Shown: positions 10,518-20,300 of the stretch, piece after piece | Layout of the letters: each line of letters opens with the position of its first letter | Numbering within the stretch: position 1 is the first letter of the stretch | Origin: Stromatinia cepivora | Taxonomy: Eukaryota > Ascomycota > Leotiomycetes > Helotiales > Sclerotiniaceae | Direction of reading: 5' to 3' | DNA: 64,000 nucleotides | NCBI GenBank assembly: GCA_014898415.1 | Contig: RCTD01000025.1 | Location: 372,001-436,000, forward strand | Notes under the pieces: generated by a model | Told to the model about the DNA's origin: nothing | The model's database searches: none | The model's input: the letters and a program-made list of their open reading frames with translations, nothing else | Translations under genes and position numbers: made by a program

Positions 10518-10758
10518 ATGAGTGGTGTCATTAGTTTGAACTACCTTAAATTAGAACTGGTACTTTCCTGGGAATGAAGACATGATGATCCTTAAATTTC
10601 CATACGGCATTCCCAAATTAACCTACCTGCATAATGAGTTCCTTGGGAATGGCAGAGTAACATATGACATGGACATCAATAACACATGCAGAAGCAAACC
10701 CTATCAAGTGTCATTTAGACGAAGAAGATCCTGAGGATCTTGTATAAATTATTACACT

Positions 10759-11172
10759 TTGTATTCCCTTGAACTTATACGTTACTTGGAGTATAGCATG
10801 GTGAGATTATTCATCTTGAAAACATCTCCTACACTATCGACTGGCATGCTCTTAAATGGGCCAATTAGTGACCCCATTGGCTCTAGCCTTGCATTGGTGG
10901 ACTATTGTTCCTACACACCAAAGCAGAATCCGAATACCGATCTTCAATATCGTACGATCATTGAACTCGTTCCCCAGCCAAACGACAATTCTACACAGAA
11001 ATTTGCCCTCGAGATCATTGAAAAGCAAGGAATGCAGCAGGATTTTGTCCTCTTCTTTACAGAATTTTTCGGCCAACACAATCCCACAAGCAGAGATGCT
11101 TTCTTGATATTTGGGTCCGGAATCAATGCGGAGGTCTCCGACCAACTTTTCAAAGTCATTATGCTTTATTAG
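10759..11172 (+). CDS. Weak ORF, hypothetical or gene remnant
   Basis: The 137-codon frame has protein-like stretches (NDNSTQKFALEIIEKQ, QDFVLFFTEFFGQ). A neighbouring frame downstream (about 11238-11388) also reads like protein (ERSLESKYLRKPYFP) after an acceptor-like CTGACTACAATACAG. Together they may be two exons of a decayed gene, but I found no convincing donor. The opposite strand is also open over 10852-11202. Not recognised. Confidence 0.2.
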   Translation: MYSLELIRYLEYSMVRLFILKTSPTLSTGMLLNGPISDPIGSSLALVDYCSYTPKQNPNTDLQYRTIIELVPQPNDNSTQKFALEIIEKQGMQQDFVLFFTEFFGQHNPTSRDAFLIFGSGINAEVSDQLFKVIMLY

Positions 11173-11480
11173 CGAAATGTTCCTCCCATACTTGTAGTCC
11201 ATATATCTGTCACAATGACAGGACTGACTACAATACAGGAATCCTATCGTAGCAGCAGAAAGATCACTCGAATCGAAATACCTGAGAAAACCTTACTTCC
11301 CAACTGCATCAGTTGCACTAGACAGATCTGCCAACACCGAAGATATGATCCGAGATTCATATCCATATATTGGAAATTTTTGAGGAGTGTTGAGACTTGA
11401 GAGTGTTCTGAGAGGGAATTCAAGCTATAGTATGTCTCGTCTTTTATTTTTCAAATCTAAATATTGTTCCATATACCCCT

Positions 11481-11523
11481 CTACCACTGAAACTACTACA
11501 ATTTGAATAAGTGATTTCAAACC
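11481..11523 (+). repeat. 40-bp dispersed repeat, copy 1
   Basis: CTACCACTGAAACTACTACA followed by ATTTGAATAAGTGATTTCAA. It matches 12452-12490 except for a 3-base gap and a few transitions. Confidence 0.55.
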
Positions 11524-12451
11524 TTGAAATTAATCGTTGTTAACTAAAGTACCAGAAAACTTACGGAAACCATCAAACCCCAAAATCAGGGGGAACGCTT
11601 CGACAACACCCGAATAAGAAAGCAAAAGCTAAGTCGATGGCAGAGGTGTTTTCAACTTATCCACAATCACCTGCGAAGGGCGAAGGTCGAATACCGACAA
11701 CAATCACTTGAATCCGGCCTTAGAGCCGCAGATATGCGCGCGTATACAGAAATCAGATCAGTATCATTATCCAGGGACTGTATTCAGCATATAAAGACTC
11801 CATCTCCTTCGTTGTTTGATCATATTTCATCTACTTCGTATATATAAGGACATTTTGGGTCATTGGTTCTTGACAGTATGGTACTATATTGGGTAACTTC
11901 AATCGATCTTTTAAAGTGGTGGAACACCTCAATATTCTAATACAATCGTTTCCTATTTCAATTCTGTTTATTTATGTATATTATCCTTTTCTTTTCGATC
12001 GAGATAATGATTCCTCATTCTCTTCTCCATGTATATTCCCCAACTTGGCGATCCATCATAGCTTTGGAATTATAAGGGCATTGTTATTACCAGAAACGCG
12101 GTAAAGAAATTATGGGATACCAAGTATGCAGAGCGGAGTGTCCATAACGATATCAGTGGCGTTGAGGAGACCATCAATTTCTGAGAAACCATCGTTATTA
12201 AAATCGACTACTAGTTAATGATAACTTGATGTACTTGGTGAGTTTTGATTCTGCCTATGCTATTTAATACAATACGATATGATCATTTAAATACAAAATC
12301 CTATTTCAGCTAATTGCACAGATAACAATAAGGAATTGATGAATCAATAATTTTCTTATGGCAAAGCAGGATTATCAATGGTGTGTTGCGTCGTCCCCAA
12401 CACAAATGAACCTCCTTCTTCATGTATCTTTCATTTCATCCATTCATTTAA

Positions 12452-12490
12452 CTACCGAAACTACTACAATTTGAGTAAGTGACTTCGACC
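12452..12490 (+). repeat. 40-bp dispersed repeat, copy 2
   Basis: CTACCGAAACTACTACAATT followed by TGAGTAAGTGACTTCGACC. The changes from copy 1 are A/G and C/T, in line with decay of a duplicated sequence. Confidence 0.55.
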
Positions 12491-13085
12491 GGTCACTACA
12501 TACTTTCGTGTCTGATAGAAATATGATAAGGTCCTGCAGACCCATGGCCTAACGTCAGAATTCGATTATCCGGTCCTATGGGATCGCTAATACTTTTCTC
12601 ACAAGGGATGGTAATTGCTTTAGGGAGCATCAGCATATGCATGACTTTGTGCTTCAGGCATGAGCACCGTGTCTTACTTGCCGTCGCTTCCAATCCAATA
12701 TTTTGCTTGATGTCCCTACTTGGCCTTGCCGGGGGCGCAGGGTAAATTATGCAAACTGAATTGATTGGCTATGATGCCAGGAGCTGTTTATTTGTTGTTG
12801 TTTATTGTTATTATTATTGTTTGTGACGCTTCGTATTTGAACCGATACCACAGCAACCAACTACTTTTCGGGACGAGAAGCCTAGAAAGGGAGGCTGGCT
12901 GTGTTACGATGTAACCACGGAATGGCCCAAAAAAGAATGTACAAAAAACTAAAAGATATCAGTCATTAGAAAGGGTTGTATTTATTTCTATTTGTTGTTG
13001 TGAATATGATTCAGAGTTCGATAACTAGTCACGTAACCATGGAGATGAGTGTGGCTAATGCATGTGGCTGCCAAGATATGATTAT

Positions 13086-13094
13086 TATATAAAT
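13086..13094 (+). promoter_or_regulatory. TATA-like box upstream of the 801-aa gene
   Basis: TATATAAAT lies about 80 bases before the ATG at 13175, a plausible core promoter distance. A CAAC-rich leader with no upstream ATG between them fits direct translation from 13175. Confidence 0.4.
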
Positions 13095-13174
13095 GCACGG
13101 TTGATCCCTTCTATGTAAACAAACAACACAAGAGTCAGAAGAAAGGATCTCCAGTCTTTATAGTACCATCCATC

Positions 13175-15580
13175 ATGGCAGATGACGTTGCATCTTTACT
13201 ACTACGACTAGCGGAGTCAGATGCCCGGGCGGCAGAGGAACGAAAACTCCGTGAAAAAGAAGAACGACTCCGGAAGAATGAACAGCGACTTCGTGAGGAG
13301 GACCAACGACGATACAAGGAGGAACGACAACTCCGTGAGGAGCAACAACGACTCGACCGACGACGATATGAGGAGGAACGACAACTCCGTGAGAAGGAAC
13401 AACAACTCCGTGAAGAGGAACAACGACGACGTGAGGCAGCTGAGGCAGATGCAAAACAATCTGAACCGAAAACCCTTATCGAGTATCTCCAAGCTTGCCA
13501 TGATATCTCATCTTCTATTGAAATCATCAAGGGCAAGACTGGAACAACACAGGGCGATACCACGAAGCCCTTCGGTCGGCCATTTCCGCAGCGTATTGTG
13601 CCATGGGACGACTTTCCAAAGCTACAAGAGGACATCTGGGAGAAACTTTCATCTAGTGCCCACTTCCATTCGAAGCGCATTTTTCCATCTTCTCATCAAC
13701 TAGATCTTGTTCGGCGCTACCTCAGACCAATCCGTTCGGAGATTGGTCTTCGGCATCATGCTCTCAATACAGTTGAAAATCCGGTATGCACCTTGATCCA
13801 AGAGGTATACGAAGATGTACAGTTGCGGGAGCAGCTTCAGCTCCGTGGGACAATGATGTTTGAAAGCCATACAAATCTAGGGGAGGACAGCGAAGGATCG
13901 ATAGAGGAGTCAATGGAAAGCCTTTCCATAACTCAATCGGCTATACCAAAGAACGGGAGGAGGAAAGCAAAGAAAGCCGCACCAAAAAAAAAGCGAGCTG
14001 CGAGAAGAAGAGCAGGCATTGCAGATCAATTCTGCATATACGAACAGGCAGATGTGGAAAAGGTTCCAATCGTATCTATTGAATACAAAGCACCGCACAA
14101 GTTTCCTGTGGAAGTTATCACAGCCGGACTTAAAGGGGAAATCCGCCCAGCAGAGGAAGTGATTAACAAGGAGGGTGATGGTTTCGGCTTCGCAAGTAAA
14201 TACTTAGTCGTTGCTGTGATTACTCAATTGTTCTCGTACATGATTGATAAGTGTATTCGGTATGGATATGTCTTTGTTGGAGATGCCACAATTTTTCTCC
14301 ACATTTCAGATGACCCTTCTACAGTCTATTACCATCTTTCTGTTCCCGCACAGGACTTCCAAGAAGATGATGAAAATAGGCTTCATCGGACAACTGTTGC
14401 TCAGGTTTTTGCCTTTACTCTGGGCTCACTAGCTGCCGAGGCGCCTGGGCAGGCATGGAATGATGCAGCTGCAGCTTTGGATACGTGGGATGTCGAATAC
14501 ATTAATATTCTAGACAAAATTCCTATGACGGAACGGAAAAAACAGCGCGATTCTCCGCCATTTCGCGCCGTCAGATGGAAAAACTTTGGTCGTTCGCCAA
14601 TTCGAACACGAGCTGGACGCCAGACGTGCAGACTTCCCGAGATTGATCGTATGCGCGATGAAGGTGACCAAAGTGATGAAGGTGATGATGGTACTCCGCC
14701 CACTCCAACTCCTAGCCGGACTCTTCAGACCAAAGGCCAACACCAACCAGCCTCTACAGCGATGAGCAGCTCAAGCAAAACAGGTGCAAGTAATGAGAAT
14801 GCAGAAGGGGTGGAACCAAAACCACGAATCCAGGATAGGCCGTATTGCACACATCAATGTTTGCTCGGTTTGGCATATGGCGGCAGTATGGACCAGCAAT
14901 GTCCTAACTTCAAAGATCATAAGAAGAAGCATATAAGCCGAGCCAGATTCCTCCGGCTTATCCGGGACCAGCTTGCTACTGATCGGGGAAGCGATGCAGA
15001 CTGCAAAGCACTTTACATCAAAGGGTCAAGAGGGGCAATGTTCAAGGTTAGGCTATCCTCTCATGGATATACCCTGGTTGCGAAAGGGATGCAGGAATAC
15101 GATCGAGACCACCTTCTCCAGGAGAGCAAAGTATATGAACGACTCCGTCCTATGCAAGGTTCTCAGGTTCCTGTCTGCTTAGGCATACTTGAGCCTAAGC
15201 TCCCGTATTACTACGACTGTGGTATCTATGTTACTCTGCTCTTCCTCAGCTGGGCAGGTCGGCCGATTTTTGATTATCTCACCCCCAACAACGAGGTACA
15301 AATCGTCGAACAGGCGACTTCGGCTCTCAAAGCGATGCATCAACTGCAGGTGCTTCATACGGACGCCGAGCTGCGAAACATGGTATGGGACGAGCAGCGT
15401 AAAACCCTTATGCTTATTGATTTTGAGCGAGCGAAGATTCGAATAAGATTGCCCTTGGGCACTCTCACGCTGAACCGGAAAAGGGATCAGCAAGGAAAGA
15501 TGAAGAACATAGCAAACGATGATGATTTTGCCAGGGAGATAAGGAGCGCTACAGGATTTATTTTGCGGTACATCTACTAA
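13175..15580 (+). CDS. Coiled coil + E-x-K nuclease-like domain + kinase-like domain protein (801 aa)
   Basis: This intronless gene has four visible parts. Residues about 20-95 are a charged E/R/Q coiled coil built from units such as EERQLREEQQRL. Residues about 261-279 are a strongly basic, NLS-like stretch (RRKAKKAAPKKKRAARRR). Residues about 290-440 carry IEYKAPHKF (E303, K305) and YGYVFVGDATIFL, a pattern I associate with a widespread fungal domain resembling PD-(D/E)XK nucleases. Residues about 556-580 hold YCTHQC...CPN, a possible metal-binding motif. They are followed by a kinase-like fold with TLVAKG (Lys near 635), LHTDAELRNMVWD (near 727) and LIDFERA (near 747); the usual DFG is DFE. 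Such multi-domain proteins are variable among fungi and known in effector- or conflict-like families. Enzyme activity is unproven. The gene borders the transposon-rich zone, which suits an accessory gene. The start context is ATCATGG. Confidence 0.8.
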   Translation: MADDVASLLLRLAESDARAAEERKLREKEERLRKNEQRLREEDQRRYKEERQLREEQQRLDRRRYEEERQLREKEQQLREEEQRRREAAEADAKQSEPKTLIEYLQACHDISSSIEIIKGKTGTTQGDTTKPFGRPFPQRIVPWDDFPKLQEDIWEKLSSSAHFHSKRIFPSSHQLDLVRRYLRPIRSEIGLRHHALNTVENPVCTLIQEVYEDVQLREQLQLRGTMMFESHTNLGEDSEGSIEESMESLSITQSAIPKNGRRKAKKAAPKKKRAARRRAGIADQFCIYEQADVEKVPIVSIEYKAPHKFPVEVITAGLKGEIRPAEEVINKEGDGFGFASKYLVVAVITQLFSYMIDKCIRYGYVFVGDATIFLHISDDPSTVYYHLSVPAQDFQEDDENRLHRTTVAQVFAFTLGSLAAEAPGQAWNDAAAALDTWDVEYINILDKIPMTERKKQRDSPPFRAVRWKNFGRSPIRTRAGRQTCRLPEIDRMRDEGDQSDEGDDGTPPTPTPSRTLQTKGQHQPASTAMSSSSKTGASNENAEGVEPKPRIQDRPYCTHQCLLGLAYGGSMDQQCPNFKDHKKKHISRARFLRLIRDQLATDRGSDADCKALYIKGSRGAMFKVRLSSHGYTLVAKGMQEYDRDHLLQESKVYERLRPMQGSQVPVCLGILEPKLPYYYDCGIYVTLLFLSWAGRPIFDYLTPNNEVQIVEQATSALKAMHQLQVLHTDAELRNMVWDEQRKTLMLIDFERAKIRIRLPLGTLTLNRKRDQQGKMKNIANDDDFAREIRSATGFILRYIY

Positions 15581-17382
15581 ATCGGTCTTGGTTTGATATC
15601 TTTTGGGAGCAAGTTCACTAGTAGCGTATAACATAGTTACTTCAAGTTTTTTTAATGTAATTCCTCTTTAAAGCAATTGAAGACTTACCATTTGTTCTTT
15701 ATAAGGTGGCTATAATTCATCAGTAGTAGAATCATAAGTGATATAAAGCCCTGATCCGTAGAATCAACGCCACGTTGATCTCACCAAATTCCGATATTTT
15801 GTTTGTAAAGCAAGATATTTTTCCGTCGGTTCAATCACCTTTCTCTTTCTTTGTTTGGGTTTCTCGATCATCATGCAAGCTTGCTGGATTTATAAGAAGG
15901 CATTTGTATCAAAGATACGAATGACCTTAGAAACCTCCGGCTATTGAATAAAAAAAGATTGAATTCCACAATCTGAATACATGAAAGTGAAACAAAACAT
16001 TGAAAACTGAAAATTGAAACTTGGATTGTGTGGGTTTTAAGCAAAATATAAGATCTTTACAAAAAGATGTTCTACTAATAAAAGTCCTGAGTAAATTGTT
16101 ACGTATTACGGGAAAGATTCTCATCCCACTCTTGTCTTATTGATCGCTCTATCTATCGATGAAGATGACTTAGTAGAGATCGATGATATCTTTATGATGT
16201 TAAAAAAAAATTCATAAAAAATAACACCCTTCGAATTCCACCCTAATAGTACCTACTAATGAAATGATATTCTCCTACATATATATCCAAAATAAAAATC
16301 CTATACCTAACCCCCATCCCCCCAACATTATACCACAACCCTTTACAATTACAAAAAAGTAATTATTTATTTATATAAAACTATAATTCTTAATCTCTTT
16401 ATTTATACTCTATACTTACCATCTCCACTTACTATCTACACTTATAATCCTATCCTCAACAAACTCAATTATAACTAATTACCTCTCCTCTCCTCTCTTC
16501 ATCAAATACTAATCTAATATCAATCCAATATTTATTATTATCAATAATTATATACACATACACAATCATAAACAAATAAAAAACCAAATATTCATACATT
16601 CAAGAATCCAAGGAAATTAGAAAGTCATATTTACTATATATATGTGGGCGTGGTAATTGTAAAAGAGGTTATATATATCAAAGGGTTAGGAGAGATCTAG
16701 AAACAAAAGAGATTTTATAAGATTCGATATAATCCAGATTGGATTTATATCTAGATTTAGAATTTATCAAGTGCGTGGTGATTTATTTGCAAGGGAATAC
16801 AAATACATGGAAGGAAGTTCTCGCCCTAGTCTATGGTCGCGTTGTGGGGATTTACAAATCATGTTATTCGTTCGAGGTCTTTTAACATTGAAAGTCTGGC
16901 TATCTAATATATCAATTATCATTACAACTCGGGGGTGTGGGACATGGGGCGTAATATCTTGTAAATCCTCAATTTATGATGATTCTGAATACTAAGTATA
17001 AGCTATCTAATTTTACATCCTCTTTTGCCTACTATGAAAGTTTTGTTCTGATGAGTCATCTATTTAATCCTTCCTTCTTGGGAATTCATCCTATAAACGA
17101 CCTGCACTTCGTTTGAAAAGCATCCTTCCCGGGAAATCCCAGACCAAATATTGCCATCCATCACCCTAGTTATCTACCTAATATTGCTTAATCCATATCC
17201 TCCAAACCACAAAAAAGCAAACCCATCCTCGAAAATACCAGTCACTTTGGTAAATAGAAGATCACCTTGTCCCCATACATATCATCGAAAAAGAAAGCTT
17301 GACGCCGTCAAATGCTGATCAAAAGCCTGCCATGCATGATATCATAATGAAAAGGAAAAATGTTTCATATTGCAATTGATCT
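15581..17382. other. Intergenic, convergent genes
   Basis: This lies between the 3' ends of the kinase-like gene and the HECT ligase gene. Bases 16200-16620 are AT- and pyrimidine-rich with no open frame. A 74-codon frame at 16771-16995 has no recognisable domain and no supporting context. Confidence 0.55.
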
Positions 17383-20300
17383 TTATGCAAAACCGAAATA
17401 TTCACTACCTGCTGTAATGGCCGTAAGAACTTGAGCACGAAGGGTTTCATAACTTTCGTATTCTGGAAGATCGAGTTCTGTGTACTTTGTTAGCATAGGA
17501 GCACATATTTGAATTAGACAGTGTAACTTACGGTTAAAGCAGGTGTGAGAAGATGGTAGTCGCTCTTTGTTGCCATAATCGCGGTGAATATTGAATCGAC
17601 TGAAGCCATTCATACCCTCAAGCTCTTTGAAGCCATTGAGAGGTACCTTACTGGTTCCCGTGACGAATTGCAACAACTTGGCTCGCTCTTCTTTGTCGTA
17701 CGAGCGAACGGCGCGCCAGAACCATTGGATTTGTGGAGAAGATGCTGAGTAATTGTGGTATTCGGTGTTACTCTTCCAGTCATCAACATCGATTTCAGGT
17801 AGTCCAGAAATTAGCAATTCCAGTTCCTGCTCATTGAAAATTGAGACCAGTTCAGCAGGGATAATATCATGGAAGCCCTTCAAAAACTCATCAAGCTGTG
17901 CCTTGACAGATCCTGTAAGTTTCCATTCAACCATCAATCTCACATACTCGTGCTTGTTCTCCTCCGTAACAGCAACGTTGCGTCCATTTTCAATGAAGTC
18001 AATGGTCTCAACAACGCCAAACTTGTCATTATCAACGGAGAAGGTTTCGGTGATGATATCCGTGATATCGTTCTCAAGCATCCATATGAGAGATTTATAA
18101 TAATCTGGATCCAAAGATTCCATGTCCTTCACTGAAACAGCTTTGCCTAGGATGCGCTTGTAAACTGCTCTGCTGAAATGACAGTCGAGAACACGTCCTT
18201 CATAAAGTGCCTTTCCAATGATACGACCAATAAATTTGAAGAACATGAGATGCTCCTCATTGATACTACTCAATTGATTGGGATGGAAAGTAGTACGGTC
18301 AGAAGATACGGGAATGAAAAGAGCATAGCCAGGGTCGAACATTTGCCTAGAGAGAACTTGAAACCATTCACGAGTAACTCCACCTGCATCTACACCCTCT
18401 TCCCCGTGGAAACGAATGCTTAGTTTGCCATATTTCATCTGATCCGGAGTTTGGAAGTAGAGAGATTTGAAAGAGTCGTGGAATACTTGCTCCCGACGAA
18501 CAGATAGCTGTAGTGGAGGAACTGCACGAGAACCTTGGCTTCGGTTGTGGATGCTGCGGCTGAAGTAGTTGCGCTTGTTATCGAACTCAAGAACCTTGGG
18601 ATTCTTTACTAAGAGGGAGAATGTACCAGACATGAGCTTAGGTGTATGTCGGACGAGGTCGTTGAGAATTTTTCGATGCTCCTCGGTAAATGAGAAGAAC
18701 AAGTTCTCCATACGTGACTCTGGAACGGGACTAGCAAGAACCATTTCCTTATTCTTCGCAGCTCGAGTAAGAGGTGCGTCCTTTAAGGTGGTGTTCTTGC
18801 AAACGACCATGAGGGATTCAATCAAAGGTAAAAGAATAGTGGCGACACTAAGCATGTGATCTTGTTGCCTAATTGTACTGAGACAAGCACTTAACTTCTC
18901 CCACATTAGACCAAAGGTGGAATTCTCATAGAGGCTAGACAAAAGATCTTGCTTTTCAACAATCTCAGAAGAGTCCTCTGCTTCACTGGCGGCATCATCC
19001 TTCTTTTCACGCTTAGGGTCAAACAAATGATCCAGAGCAGTGAGAACACGTAGAAGCTTGTGCTGATCGGACGCCGGTGGCGAGAACTTTGCTAATGCGA
19101 CGCCTTGGATCTCAGTTCCAGTTCTGGCTTTTTGAATCTGAGGAAGAAGGTCTTGAAGGTCTACCAAGATGACTTCTCCCAATGCTCGAGCTTTGGCAAT
19201 AAGTTCTTTTCCAAAAATAGTCTTCGCGCCAGGAATTGTGGAAAGATTCTTAATGGTTGATATTGTCTCTCGGAAGGTCTTAGAGTTGCACTCACAGCAG
19301 AAAATGTTCGTTACCAACCGGAGATTGTGTTCTGGAACGACTGGAGGGGTGAAAACATGTACTTTCTTCTGTTCTTGCTTAGAAGCATCCTCAGGTTTAG
19401 AGGAATCAGTTTCTGGAACGGCGGAGGCCTCACCACCATCAGCGTTTGTTGGAACGACAAGCGTTGAAAGTGCTGGAGCAGAAGTCGAATCAACAGACGA
19501 ATTTTCTGCAGGAGCAGCTGCCTCTGAGGATGTTGGTGGCTGTTCGGTAGACGTGCTTTCGCCCGTGGTAACATTTTCAGGATTAGGTGCGTCGGTAGAA
19601 CCAGTGGCTTCCGCTGTTTCGTTTGCAGGCGTGGCCGCCTTGGCCTTTTCTGCTTCTTCAATGGCCTCCTTTTGTTTTCGCTCTAGCGCAATGAGTGGAC
19701 TGGTGACAATGTTAAGTAAGAGTGAAAGCTGTTCCATGATAGTTGCGCTCTCCATGATGAGGTCGCGATCTAGAAGACTGAGCAAAGAATTGAGTGCATA
19801 TCTTGGTGCTTTACTGTCCTTTCCTTTTCCTTTGCGACTGAGACTACGCTTAAGTCCGCCAGATGGCTCATGCTCGGTTAGGAAGAAAGATGCAACATGC
19901 AAATTAGTCTGAGCAAGATAGACCAAGGCTGTCAAGCATTGTTGGACTACCATGAGTGGCGATGCTTCAGAATTTGTCTGCGCAAGAGAGCCGAGACCAG
20001 TGAGTGTTCTTCGAAGAGTTTGTGTTGGTGTCTTCGGATCCTTTTCTTTCGGTTGCTTAGCTCTGACTGACAAATAAGAGAAGCTTCGCTCAATCGCGGT
20101 CATGTCGGCACTGCCATCCTGAAGAATATGGAGAAGGGTGCTGATAAGCTCGGCACGGTTGTGCTTGTTCAATGCAACATTCTGCAAGACTGAGTTGAGT
20201 GTACTTCGGAAACTGCTGTGTTGGAAAATGAACATCAAACGCAGGAGTGTTGCTACACCTTGTTTGTCCAGCATCTGAACAATTGCACGACGGGCTCTTG

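Larger units (their letters stand above)
11173..13085. other. Gene-poor transition DNA
   Basis: Only short ORFs occur here, such as 12693-12496 on the minus strand (65 codons) and 11889-12104 on the plus strand (71 codons); neither shows a domain. The stretch holds two copies of a 40-base repeat and T-rich runs near 12790-12820. I support no gene here. Confidence 0.5.

Noticed and set aside
10852..11202. 116-codon frame on the minus strand opposite the weak plus-strand ORF
   Set aside because: No recognisable domain; codon pattern is no better than on the plus strand, so neither is firmly supported.
19169..19912. 247-codon open frame opposite the HECT ligase gene
   Set aside because: It is antisense to a conserved exon, is rich in Ser/Ala/Val as expected of a complementary reading, and has no domain or own context.
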